From: an uncultured Pirellulaceae bacterium | GTDB taxonomy: Bacteria > Planctomycetota > Planctomycetia > Pirellulales > Pirellulaceae | Reading direction: 5' to 3' | Length of the DNA: 64,000 bases | NCBI GenBank assembly: GCA_938084685.1 | Contig: CALKGE010000001.1 | Coordinates: 1,116,001 to 1,180,000, forward strand | Translations under genes and position numbers: made by a program | Shown here: piece after piece, positions 24,945-33,959 of the stretch | Numbering within the stretch: the stretch's first letter is position 1 | How the letters are laid out: each line of letters opens with the position of its first letter | Notes under the pieces: model-generated | Told to the model about the DNA's origin: nothing | Databases searched by the model: none | The model's input: only the letters and a program-made list of their open reading frames with translations

Positions 24945-26303
24945 ATGAGTCGGACTCGATTTGCTTTGATTTTCAGTTTGTTTCTGAATTTAGGGTTGTT
25001 TGCAGGTTGTTCTTCCCAAAAAGAAAGCTCTCATCAGGACCAGCAGTTCGCTGAAGTGGATCAGAGCGAAGGGGTGCCAAACGAATCTCTGGAAGTCGAG
25101 CAACCTGTTGCGGAGTCTAAACAGCAGGACGATCAGGAAGCGATTACCAAAATTGAGGACATGTATGGCGAGGTCTTCACCGACGACGAAGGATTCGTCA
25201 CGACGGTAGATTTCGCGGGCGCCTTTGGTGAGCAGGTTGACTTGACTGTGCTAAAAGGGGTGCCGAATACAGAGAAACTGGTGCTCAACGGAGCTGATAT
25301 TAGCGATGAGGATCTGGTTCATCTTAAGGAATTGAAATCGTTGAAGTCGCTCGACCTGGGAGAAACACGAGTTTCTGACACGGGGATGGAATCGTTGCTA
25401 AGTGTAACGACTCTGGAAGAAATCAATCTTCAGCGGACGGATGTAACGGACGCTGGTCTGAAGACGTTGTTGGGAATTCCAGGCCTCAATCGGTTCAAGC
25501 TGGTGCGATGCAAAATTTCCAATGACGGATTGGCACTCCTGAGCGATCGTACTGATATTGTATTGCTGGACCTGAAAGAGTGTATCAACATTTCGGACGA
25601 GGGTTTGAAGCATGTAGCTGGAATAAAGTCGTTGAAGTTTTTGCGAGTCTGGGGTTCTCAGATCACCGATGCCGGTATGGCTCATATCACTGGCTTGACG
25701 AATCTGGTTCACCTCGGCCTCGATGACACTCGGATAGGTGATGCTGGGCTCGAGAGTATTGGACAATTGAAAAATCTTCAAAACCTGGAAATGTACCAGA
25801 CGGCGATTACCAGTGATGGCATGAAGCATTTGGCCGGTCTGGAGAAAATGAAGAATCTCAAGGTGCGAGGTACGTTGGTCGGTTCAGAAGGGATGAAGGC
25901 CTTAGCATCCATGAAATCACTCAGTCGCCTGGATCTCAGTGAATCTCAGGTTGGCGACGAAGGTCTTGCAAGTCTCAAGGGGCTCACTTCGCTGACTGAT
26001 TTAAACCTCTGGGCAACTAATGTGACAGATGCAGGCCTGGAACACCTCACTCAGCTATCTGGATTGACCAGACTTAACCTCAATCAAACAAGCATTTCAG
26101 ATACGGGGCTTGAACACGTTGGCAAGTTAACCGGTCTGAAAACGTTGGTATTAACATCGACGCAGATAACAGACGATGGTATTCAGCATCTGCTCACGCT
26201 CAGAGAGTTACAGGATTTGAATTTAGAGTTTTGTAATAACCTGAGTGATACTGGAAAACAGGTGATCCGCGATGGATTACCTGACGTAGTGATTACTGAA
26301 TAA
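24945..26303 (+). CDS. Leucine-rich-repeat lipoprotein
   Basis: This 452-residue protein begins at ATG 24945 (AGGA 11 bases upstream; an in-frame TTG at 24936 is rejected) with a lipoprotein signal ending LFAGC (residue ~22). A Gln/Glu/Ser-rich spacer follows, then about 14 planctomycete-type LRRs (residues ~100-445) of the form L..L..LDL..T.V.DAGL..L. These repeats give a curved binding surface. It should be membrane-anchored on the periplasmic side or at the outer membrane. Partner unknown. Confidence 0.88.
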   Translation: MSRTRFALIFSLFLNLGLFAGCSSQKESSHQDQQFAEVDQSEGVPNESLEVEQPVAESKQQDDQEAITKIEDMYGEVFTDDEGFVTTVDFAGAFGEQVDLTVLKGVPNTEKLVLNGADISDEDLVHLKELKSLKSLDLGETRVSDTGMESLLSVTTLEEINLQRTDVTDAGLKTLLGIPGLNRFKLVRCKISNDGLALLSDRTDIVLLDLKECINISDEGLKHVAGIKSLKFLRVWGSQITDAGMAHITGLTNLVHLGLDDTRIGDAGLESIGQLKNLQNLEMYQTAITSDGMKHLAGLEKMKNLKVRGTLVGSEGMKALASMKSLSRLDLSESQVGDEGLASLKGLTSLTDLNLWATNVTDAGLEHLTQLSGLTRLNLNQTSISDTGLEHVGKLTGLKTLVLTSTQITDDGIQHLLTLRELQDLNLEFCNNLSDTGKQVIRDGLPDVVITE

Positions 26304-26377
26304 TCTGCAGACTTTGAAAATACGAGTATGAAACAACCCGAGACTCAGAAGGGTCCGGTGTCAAAGGTGGAAAAAAC

Positions 26378-29158
26378 ATGGCATTTAATTCAGGTCCAGT
26401 GGTGATTCGGATGGTGAAATGCAAGCTGAGTGTGATGGCATGGATGTGCGCGCTGGCGATACCTGTTTTGGCACAACCTGGTGCAGGTGATCCGGCGACC
26501 GCTCAAGATTCGGCACCCGCCGCTGTCGATTCGGGAATTCAGGATCCCGGGCCGGACAACAAACCAGTCAACGAACCAGTCGTACGGCGAATTGCGGTAC
26601 AGTCAGGTTTCTCGGCATATGTCCCTCGCCGCTGGGGCATCATCTCGTGTGAAGTCTGGAATCCGACCAATGAATCTCAGGATATGACGATTCGAGCGAA
26701 TTGGGAGACGGAGGATCTGGCGAAGAATGCGATTCAGTTTACGAGGAATTTTACGATTCCGGCATACACAACCCGCATAATTTCTTATCCAATTCGGATA
26801 CCTGATCATATGCCGACTCAGGCACGGTTCAAGTACGGAGCGTTGGTTCTGAACTCCCGGATTACCCGGATTGTCGATGGGCAGGAATTGGCCGTGTTGA
26901 GTCCGCTTCGGACACCACTCGACAAAGCTCAAATTAACACTGACTTTAATAAGCCTGCGCTGGGGTATTTGGGACCGGATGCCTCAGAATTTCTGGCACT
27001 GCAAAAGCGTCTGACGAACGAGGGTGTGGATGTTGAAGATATTGACAGTGTGACTGTGAGAATGCTCAAAGCGGTTAAGGAGGAGCAGGGGACGGGCGCG
27101 TCTGTCTTTCAGGCTCAGGGAACGGGGATTCCATCGTCATCACTCTCTTTAGACAGCTTGGATCAGCTGGTACTGGCTGATAAGCGGTTATTGCACGACG
27201 TAGCTTTGTTGGCGACGATACGGAACTGGGTTGCCAACGGTGGACGACTTTGGATCATGCTGAATGAAACCGGAGTGGAACTTGCTCAACGGCTTCTGGG
27301 TGATTCGATCAGTCTTACCAGTCTGGGAGTTGAGCAGTTAACTAATGTGGAGCTGACGTCTGTTCATTCCAATCAGGATCCTGTGGTGTTTGACTATGAC
27401 GAGCCAGTTAACAATGCGGTCGTTTATGCTGACGATGTGGAAGTGTATTACGAATTAAATGGATTACCGGCGGCATTTTGGAAAAAGTATGGCAATGGCG
27501 AGATCCTTTTTACAACGTTAGATGCACGTGCTCTCACTCACCCCAAACCGTTTTCTACTTCCTACGAGGTGTTGCCTTTGCAGCCTCTGCAGGACCTCGC
27601 ACTCCGCTTCTTCTCGCAGACCGAGAAAGCGATGACCGATGTTTCGGTGACCGATTTGGAATTGGAAGCCATGACAGCGGAAGAGGACGATATATCGGAT
27701 AACGCGATGGAAATGCGACGTGCCATGGAAGTTTATCTGGGTACGAGTCGCGTGGACGAGATGAGCAATTATCTTGTGTCCAAAGTGGGTTTCGAGATTG
27801 TTACGCGCGAGCACATCGCCACCGTGTTTGCTATTTTCTTTGCGATTCTTTGCGGTGTTGGCATCGTATTGTATCGCAAGGGGCGACTTGAATTAATGCT
27901 CGTCGCTGCTCCCGTTCTGGTACTTGGAATATGTACCTATTTGTACATTATTGGTACTTCAAAACGTAACACGCTGGAGAACCTGCTAGCCTCGATTCAG
28001 TTCATCAATGCTGACAATCAGTCACGGCAATTGGCTGTGCGAGGATTTGGTGCTGTCTACAGTGAAGAAACGGTGGATGAAAATATCGAGGTGTCTGACG
28101 GTACGATTTTCTGGCCGGATTTCGAAGAATTGACTGGGCAGAACATTCGCATGGTCTGGAATGATCTGGAATCATGGCACTGGGAGGGTTTGCAGATTCC
28201 CGGAGGTACGGTTCGTTCATTTCCGTTTGAAAAAACGGTGTCGTCTCCTGTGCCGGTTTACGTTCGGGCCGCATTTACTGAATCCGGGTTGCAGGGGAGC
28301 TATGAACTGGGGCCTCTCACTAATCTGGAACATGGTCTTCTGGTCAGTCCCAGCGGAGAAAGGGTCCCGGTTCAGTTTGTCGATGGTAATCTGATCATTG
28401 GTTCTCAAGAACTGGCCGACTCGCAGTTCGATACCTCATCGAGTCTTGTGGACGAGGAAACTGGAAACCGCATTGACTTTATTAATGCGCTGCTGAAGAG
28501 AGAACACGCTGACGTGGTACGGTATCCCCGTGTGCCCTCTATTTTTGTCTGGAGTGATCCATTGGAACTGGGCATCGAGTTTCCTGGAGAGCAAAAAGTG
28601 ATCGGTTCAGCCTTAACTGTGCTTCCGCTCCAGATCTCCAGGACGACGCCTGGACAGAGATTTCAAATACCGTCCATCCTGACATCGTTCCATCCCAGTA
28701 ACGATATTCGTGGGCTTGGTTCTTCAATTGCATACGATTTTGCCAAGGATCAGTGGAGTGATGAGAAAATAAACTCGTCACACCAAATGTGGTTGAAGGT
28801 TAAAGTTCCCACTGCCGTTCTACCGGCGACGATTACCAAAGCAATCGTGACGGTGGATATTCAGGCAGGGGAACGTATTGTGAATTCAGTAGGACGGATT
28901 ACCAACGACCAGGGAATTCTGGAACCAGTCATCCTTGATACTCGTAAAAGTCCCAATGGGCAGGAGGTCTTCATTTTTGATAATGCGGACCACTTGGCGA
29001 TTGATGAAGACGGTTACATTTTCCTGGGCATCAATGTTGGTCTGGAGCCACTGCCAGGCGAGACAATTCAACAGCAGCGTGAACGTGAAGGTAATTACAC
29101 CTGGCAAATTAATGATGTGGATGTGGCGATTGAAGGAATCGTCGAGACGGATCGCTAG
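26378..29158 (+). CDS. Membrane protein with amidotransferase-like N-terminal region, ABC-export companion
   Basis: This 926-residue protein has a signal peptide (~residues 1-32, ending ALAQ-like), a beta-rich N-terminal domain, then a region resembling the class-I amidotransferase fold of membrane companions (residues ~190-330; NWVANGGRLWIMLNE, GNGEILFTTLDAR). Two membrane helices follow (residues ~478-500 and ~505-526), then a large C-terminal beta domain. It sits 53 bases before an ABC ATPase and shares its operon, a layout like GldG-GldA-GldF type ABC systems. It probably couples exporter activity to an envelope substrate. It could instead be a substrate-binding or structural subunit. Confidence 0.6.
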   Translation: MAFNSGPVVIRMVKCKLSVMAWMCALAIPVLAQPGAGDPATAQDSAPAAVDSGIQDPGPDNKPVNEPVVRRIAVQSGFSAYVPRRWGIISCEVWNPTNESQDMTIRANWETEDLAKNAIQFTRNFTIPAYTTRIISYPIRIPDHMPTQARFKYGALVLNSRITRIVDGQELAVLSPLRTPLDKAQINTDFNKPALGYLGPDASEFLALQKRLTNEGVDVEDIDSVTVRMLKAVKEEQGTGASVFQAQGTGIPSSSLSLDSLDQLVLADKRLLHDVALLATIRNWVANGGRLWIMLNETGVELAQRLLGDSISLTSLGVEQLTNVELTSVHSNQDPVVFDYDEPVNNAVVYADDVEVYYELNGLPAAFWKKYGNGEILFTTLDARALTHPKPFSTSYEVLPLQPLQDLALRFFSQTEKAMTDVSVTDLELEAMTAEEDDISDNAMEMRRAMEVYLGTSRVDEMSNYLVSKVGFEIVTREHIATVFAIFFAILCGVGIVLYRKGRLELMLVAAPVLVLGICTYLYIIGTSKRNTLENLLASIQFINADNQSRQLAVRGFGAVYSEETVDENIEVSDGTIFWPDFEELTGQNIRMVWNDLESWHWEGLQIPGGTVRSFPFEKTVSSPVPVYVRAAFTESGLQGSYELGPLTNLEHGLLVSPSGERVPVQFVDGNLIIGSQELADSQFDTSSSLVDEETGNRIDFINALLKREHADVVRYPRVPSIFVWSDPLELGIEFPGEQKVIGSALTVLPLQISRTTPGQRFQIPSILTSFHPSNDIRGLGSSIAYDFAKDQWSDEKINSSHQMWLKVKVPTAVLPATITKAIVTVDIQAGERIVNSVGRITNDQGILEPVILDTRKSPNGQEVFIFDNADHLAIDEDGYIFLGINVGLEPLPGETIQQQREREGNYTWQINDVDVAIEGIVETDR

Positions 29159-29211
29159 TTTAATATCAACAAGGAATCTGGATTCAGAACGGTCTGGAGT
29201 AATGACGTACG

Positions 29212-30171
29212 ATGAGTGATGAAGTTGTAGTTATTGAGAATATGACCAAGAAATTTGGTGAGTTTACTGCTGTTGACCAATTGTCGATGACGGTTGAGCG
29301 AGGCAGGATTCTTGGATTTATAGGTCCTAACGGTGCGGGGAAAACCACCACCATCAAGATCCTGGTCGGTTTGGCCATGCCGACGTCTGGTCGTGCTACG
29401 ATCGCTGGTGCTGACTGCGTCACCGAGTCTCATAAGATTAAGAAACTTGTTGGGTATATGCCGGACAAGTTTGGACCTTATCCGAATATGCGAGTGCGGG
29501 AGTACCTCGACTTTTTCGGTGCCGCATTCCGGATCCCCAAGAAAGAACGCAAGGCGAGGATTCAGGAAGTTCTGGAAATCACGCGTGCTACCTACATGCA
29601 GGATCGCTACGTGGAGGCACTCAGTCACGGAATGCAGCAACGCGTTGGGATCGCACGGACATTGTTGCACGATCCGGAAGTATTGATTTTCGACGAACCT
29701 GCTAACGGACTCGACCCCGAAGCCCGAATCGAAATGCGAGATCTTCTTCTGCGGTTGGCCGATCTCGGTAAAACCCTGATCGTGACCAGTCATATCTTGC
29801 CCGAGCTGTCTCGTATTTGCGATGAAGTTGCGATTATCAGTGGCGGTAAACTGAGAGCGTCCGGAACGATGGCGGAAATCAATGAGCAACTGGGCCAGAT
29901 GAGAATGGTGGAAATCCACCTCGATGGATCTGAACGCATCGATGACGCTCAGGAGATTGTCCGTACCCATTCAGACATTGCGGAGATCGCTGGGAGCAAA
30001 ACTGAAGAACTTATTCGTTTCCGTGCTAATCTGACCGATGAGGCCATGGCAAGTCTGTTACGTTCGCTGGTGTCGGCGAATATTCCGGTCGCTCAGTTCC
30101 ATGAAGTCCAGACAGATTTGGAAGATGCTTTCTTGACGGTGACCAAAGAAGACCGGGCCAAGATGGTTTAA
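29212..30171 (+). CDS. ABC transporter ATP-binding protein (exporter class)
   Basis: This 319-residue ATPase has Walker A GPNGAGKTTT (residues ~38-47), the LSHGMQQRVGIAR signature (residues ~140-152) and Walker B VLIFDEP with the GLDPEARIEM D-loop. The C-terminal ~100 residues extend past the nucleotide-binding domain, as in GldA/NatA/CcmA-type ABC-2 ATPases. It lies between its likely membrane companion and an ABC-2 permease, so the operon encodes a complete exporter. Confidence 0.95.
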   Translation: MSDEVVVIENMTKKFGEFTAVDQLSMTVERGRILGFIGPNGAGKTTTIKILVGLAMPTSGRATIAGADCVTESHKIKKLVGYMPDKFGPYPNMRVREYLDFFGAAFRIPKKERKARIQEVLEITRATYMQDRYVEALSHGMQQRVGIARTLLHDPEVLIFDEPANGLDPEARIEMRDLLLRLADLGKTLIVTSHILPELSRICDEVAIISGGKLRASGTMAEINEQLGQMRMVEIHLDGSERIDDAQEIVRTHSDIAEIAGSKTEELIRFRANLTDEAMASLLRSLVSANIPVAQFHEVQTDLEDAFLTVTKEDRAKMV

Positions 30172-30196
30172 GAAAGGATCGCGAAAGCATAGTCAA

Positions 30197-31966
30197 ATGT
30201 TACATAATCCTATCGTACAACGTGAACTCATCGGCATGATGCGGACTCGCAAAGCCATTGTGATCCAGGCATCATTGGTCGTTTTGTTTACCGTGCTCCT
30301 GCTGCTTCGCTGGCCAGTCGATCCGATTGCTGACCTGACGGGGGTGAAATCCATGCAGGTCTTCAAGCTGTTTTCCTACGGGATACTGACAGCTTTGATA
30401 TTTCTGGTGCCGGTATTTCCAGCCACATCCGTGATCCGTGAACGGAACAGCGGGACACTGGCGCTGCTATTGAATTCTCCCATGAAGCCGATAGAGATTT
30501 ACTTTGGTAAGCTCGCTGGTGTCATGATGTTTGTCATGCAATTGCTGATTTTAAGTATCCCCTCTCTGGCTGCCTGCTACGTCATGGGAGGGATCTCCAT
30601 GCAACAGCAGGTCCTTCCTCTCTACGGGGTATTGATTCTGGCGGCACTGCAGTATTCCACCATGGGGCTGATGGTGAGTTGTCTTGCCGGTTCGATTGAT
30701 AGCGCGTTAAAGATTACCTATGGGCTTGTTCTTTTCATGTCTGTGGTTGTACTTGGACCACACCTCTTTTTGCAGGGAGAAACAGGAACGCTGGCGACCC
30801 TGGCCAGTTGGATTCGGTGCATTTCCCCCTTACCACCAGTGATGGATATCATTGGACATGGTGATGTTGGTGCACAAGGTATGGATACCAATGTCAATTC
30901 TGTTACCAACTACATTATTCTCTCTCTGGTGACCACTGCGATCTTCGTAATGGTTGCCCTGGTGCAACTCAATCGTAGAATCCTTGACCGGGCAAAGAGT
31001 GCCGGAGTGATGACGCATCAAATGAGTACGCTGATGCAACGTCTGCGTCTGATCTTCTACATGGGAATGGATCCGAAGAAACGAGCACCGTTAATCCCGG
31101 GATATGTGAATCCTGTCCTTATCAAAGAATTCCGTAGTCGCAGGTTTGGCCGTGTTCACTGGATTATCAGAACAATGGTTGCCTGCGTCGTCATTTCACT
31201 CTTTTTGGCAATTCAGTCAACTGTATTTACCGAGCAGTGGGGTGTCGACATCATCGGTGGAATCATGGTCGTCCTGCAGGTAGGGCTGGTTGTGATTATC
31301 ACTCCAAGTTTAGCGTCGGGATTGATCAGTTCGGAATTGGAATCGGGAAGCTGGCGATTATTGCTGTTAACACCTGTGAATTCCCGAAGAATCCTTGTTG
31401 GTAAGCTGCTCAGTGTGGCCGTGACCATATTCTTGATTGTCCTGGCAACCTTGCCTGGCTATATCGTGCTCATGGTGATTGACTTTACCCTGGTGACCCA
31501 GATTTGGCAGGTCTGCGTCTGTCTGCTAATGACCTGTATCATGGTGCTGGCCATTAGTTCGCTGGTGAGTAGCCTCTTTAGAACTACTGCTACCGCCACC
31601 GCGGTTTCGTTCTCCATTGTGATCATGATCTTTGCCGGGACGTTCTTGTTTTGGCTGGGTAAGGGATCTCCCTTCAACGTCGAAACAGTGGAAAAGGCCT
31701 TGGTCATCAATCCGCTGGCAACAGCCTTAACCATTATGGGAACACCCGGATTTGATGCAGCAGAATTTACGCTGTTAGCTCCTCAGGTAATCTGGAAAGC
31801 TGAAATGCAGGAATTATGGCCAGCGGTTCGTGTGCCGTTGGAAGCGATGGGAGTTCAACGTGTATCGATTCCGGTGTCCTGGAATTGGGTTGTCACGGGT
31901 GGAATATCGTTGATCTGTTTTGTCCTCTTGTACATTCGTGTCAAGTTTCTTACCCGACCTCAGTAG
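30197..31966 (+). CDS. ABC-2 type permease, fused double unit
   Basis: This 589-residue protein has two six-helix ABC-2 halves joined by a basic cytoplasmic segment (residues ~275-315). Each half carries the ERNSGTLALLLNSPMK or ELESGSWRLLLLTPVN coupling motif after its first helical block. The gene begins 25 bases after the ATPase stop and is the membrane channel for that ATPase. Substrate is unknown. The 16400-18280 permease elsewhere in the window has the same fused layout. Confidence 0.9.
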   Translation: MLHNPIVQRELIGMMRTRKAIVIQASLVVLFTVLLLLRWPVDPIADLTGVKSMQVFKLFSYGILTALIFLVPVFPATSVIRERNSGTLALLLNSPMKPIEIYFGKLAGVMMFVMQLLILSIPSLAACYVMGGISMQQQVLPLYGVLILAALQYSTMGLMVSCLAGSIDSALKITYGLVLFMSVVVLGPHLFLQGETGTLATLASWIRCISPLPPVMDIIGHGDVGAQGMDTNVNSVTNYIILSLVTTAIFVMVALVQLNRRILDRAKSAGVMTHQMSTLMQRLRLIFYMGMDPKKRAPLIPGYVNPVLIKEFRSRRFGRVHWIIRTMVACVVISLFLAIQSTVFTEQWGVDIIGGIMVVLQVGLVVIITPSLASGLISSELESGSWRLLLLTPVNSRRILVGKLLSVAVTIFLIVLATLPGYIVLMVIDFTLVTQIWQVCVCLLMTCIMVLAISSLVSSLFRTTATATAVSFSIVIMIFAGTFLFWLGKGSPFNVETVEKALVINPLATALTIMGTPGFDAAEFTLLAPQVIWKAEMQELWPAVRVPLEAMGVQRVSIPVSWNWVVTGGISLICFVLLYIRVKFLTRPQ

Positions 31967-31997
31967 TCATCGAGTTTAATCTTTGAAAAGTGGATTC

Positions 31998-33821
31998 ATG
32001 TTAGTTCGAATCAATCAGATCCTCGTCTTACCGATTCTGTTTCTTGGAATGCTTGGGATTCCTCAGGCAATCCAGGCACAGAAGAATATCATTCAGGATG
32101 ATTGGCCGATGTTTGCCGATCCGGTCATGGTGCATGAAGAGAAGATCCTGGTGGTCGCCGAGAAACTGATTCCGACCTGGATGGATGCTTTGACGTCTGG
32201 AAGTGTTGAGATTCGTATTGATGCGGCACAAACACTTCGCATTGCTGCTCTCAAAAAACTTCCGGGCCTCGACGTCGCCATTGATCCACTGATCGCTGCA
32301 GTTGCTGACCGGGAAAATTCTAAAACGATTCGCTATACAGCTGCTTCGGCATTGGTCCTGTTAGATGCGGTACAGGCCAAAGAGGTCTTTTTGGAGGGAA
32401 TTGAAGATGGCGAATTTGAGATGTCGATGGTTACCGAGGCGGCCTTAATCAGATGGGAAGCCGAGGAAATGCTGGAACGTTGGCGATCCAGGATGGGGGC
32501 AGGCAAAGCAGATGCGTTGCTCAGATTTGCATTTGCTGGACTTGCTCGAAACGGTACCGACGAAGACCGAGAGATGCTGGTGGCCTATTGTATGGATCAG
32601 TCCAACAGTCATTCGCTCCGTCTGGAAGCTGCCGAAGCGATTGGACGTTATGCTCAACGCCCCTATCTCACCGAGGCAGATGAGTTGAAGTCCGGCTCTG
32701 CTGTTGATTTGATCATTGCGGCCAGTTTGTCCAGTCCGACTCCTGCCGAGTCTGACAAAGATCAGGCCCTGCAATTGCTGCGACAACTTAGTGCATCTAC
32801 CAGTTACGTGGCTGCTGGAATTGCTGCGGAGGCGTTGCTTGAGAGTGATCGGCAGAGCGTGGTGGCAATGGCGGATGTGTTAGAAGCACATCGTAACCTG
32901 CGAGCCCGACGTGCCTATGTGACTGCATTGTACGAAACGATCACGGCAGACTCTCTGCCGACGTTGGCAAGCTATCTCGATGATCCGGATCCACAGTTGC
33001 GAATACAGGTTCGGCAATGGCTTATTGAACTGGCAGAACAGGAAACTCTACGTTCGAGTATTGTGAAAATAATGGAAGAGGCGGTGAATGCTGAGTCCTG
33101 GCGAATTCAGGAGCAGGCCCTGCAAATAGCCGTAGCGCTGGATCAGGAACAGGTGGCTCCAGTCGCGTTACAATTGCTCCGTTCCAAACGTGGCGAAGTG
33201 CTTGTTACGGCCGGGTGGGCATTACGTCGGCTGGCCGTGCCCGAAACTCTTGCACCAGCATTGGCGTACTGTGATAGCCTGAAAGTCGATTTTCTGGGAG
33301 AAAAACTGCCTCGTGACCTGGAGTATGCAATGAACGAGCAGTTCGCTCATCTTTATCAGATGTTCGGGCAGATGATGTATAAGCCAGCTTCGGAGTTACT
33401 ACAGCGGTTTACGCGTAAAGAACAAACATTGCGGTTTCGGCTGCGAGCGTCGGCTGCGTGGGCCTTAGGTAAGATTTGGGAAGGTGATCTGACGGGAAAC
33501 CCAGAAGTTGAAAAGCTGTTATATACTCGCTTAACTGATGAAGCACCGGTTCCTCCGGAAGATGTTTTAGTGAAACGAATGTGTGCTATTAGTCTAGCGC
33601 GAATCGGATCCGATAGCGACGAAACGATTGCCGCCCTGCGGAAATACCTGAAGGACACAGAACGTGGTGGGTTACCTTCCTTTAATCCGTTGCATACAGG
33701 TGCAGCATGGGCGCTGAATAAGTTGACCGGTGAGCAGTTTCCTGACCCTCTGCCCGAGGACTTCAACGAAGGTCCCTGGCTGCTCGAACCTTTTGATCCG
33801 CAGTTGCTTGAAAATAACTAA
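31998..33821 (+). CDS. HEAT-repeat secreted protein, last gene of ABC operon
   Basis: This 607-residue protein starts at ATG 31998 with a signal peptide ending near IQAQ (residue ~28); a TTG at 31983 is less likely. The rest is an alpha-helical HEAT/armadillo chain with repeated A...L..L..... units such as RIDAAQTLRIAALKKL, IRYTAASALVLLDA and LRASAAWALGKIWE. It follows the ABC permease by 31 bases and probably belongs to the same envelope machine as an adaptor or scaffold. Confidence 0.8.
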   Translation: MLVRINQILVLPILFLGMLGIPQAIQAQKNIIQDDWPMFADPVMVHEEKILVVAEKLIPTWMDALTSGSVEIRIDAAQTLRIAALKKLPGLDVAIDPLIAAVADRENSKTIRYTAASALVLLDAVQAKEVFLEGIEDGEFEMSMVTEAALIRWEAEEMLERWRSRMGAGKADALLRFAFAGLARNGTDEDREMLVAYCMDQSNSHSLRLEAAEAIGRYAQRPYLTEADELKSGSAVDLIIAASLSSPTPAESDKDQALQLLRQLSASTSYVAAGIAAEALLESDRQSVVAMADVLEAHRNLRARRAYVTALYETITADSLPTLASYLDDPDPQLRIQVRQWLIELAEQETLRSSIVKIMEEAVNAESWRIQEQALQIAVALDQEQVAPVALQLLRSKRGEVLVTAGWALRRLAVPETLAPALAYCDSLKVDFLGEKLPRDLEYAMNEQFAHLYQMFGQMMYKPASELLQRFTRKEQTLRFRLRASAAWALGKIWEGDLTGNPEVEKLLYTRLTDEAPVPPEDVLVKRMCAISLARIGSDSDETIAALRKYLKDTERGGLPSFNPLHTGAAWALNKLTGEQFPDPLPEDFNEGPWLLEPFDPQLLENN

Positions 33822-33906
33822 TCCAGCCCTTTAACGCCCTGCTTCTCCTTCGGCAGGAAGCATGAATTACTGACTTCTATCATCAGATTTGATGCTTCGA
33901 TTTTGG

Positions 33907-33918
33907 TATCCTAGGATA
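33907..33918. repeat. 12-base perfect palindrome upstream of PSCyt gene
   Basis: TATCCTAGGATA at 33907-33918 is a perfect palindrome, 42 bases before the next start codon. It could be an operator half-site pair; nothing else supports this. Confidence 0.3.
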
Positions 33919-33959
33919 TACAGATAGTTATCCGTTTATATGCTTTAGGGCCCAAGATC

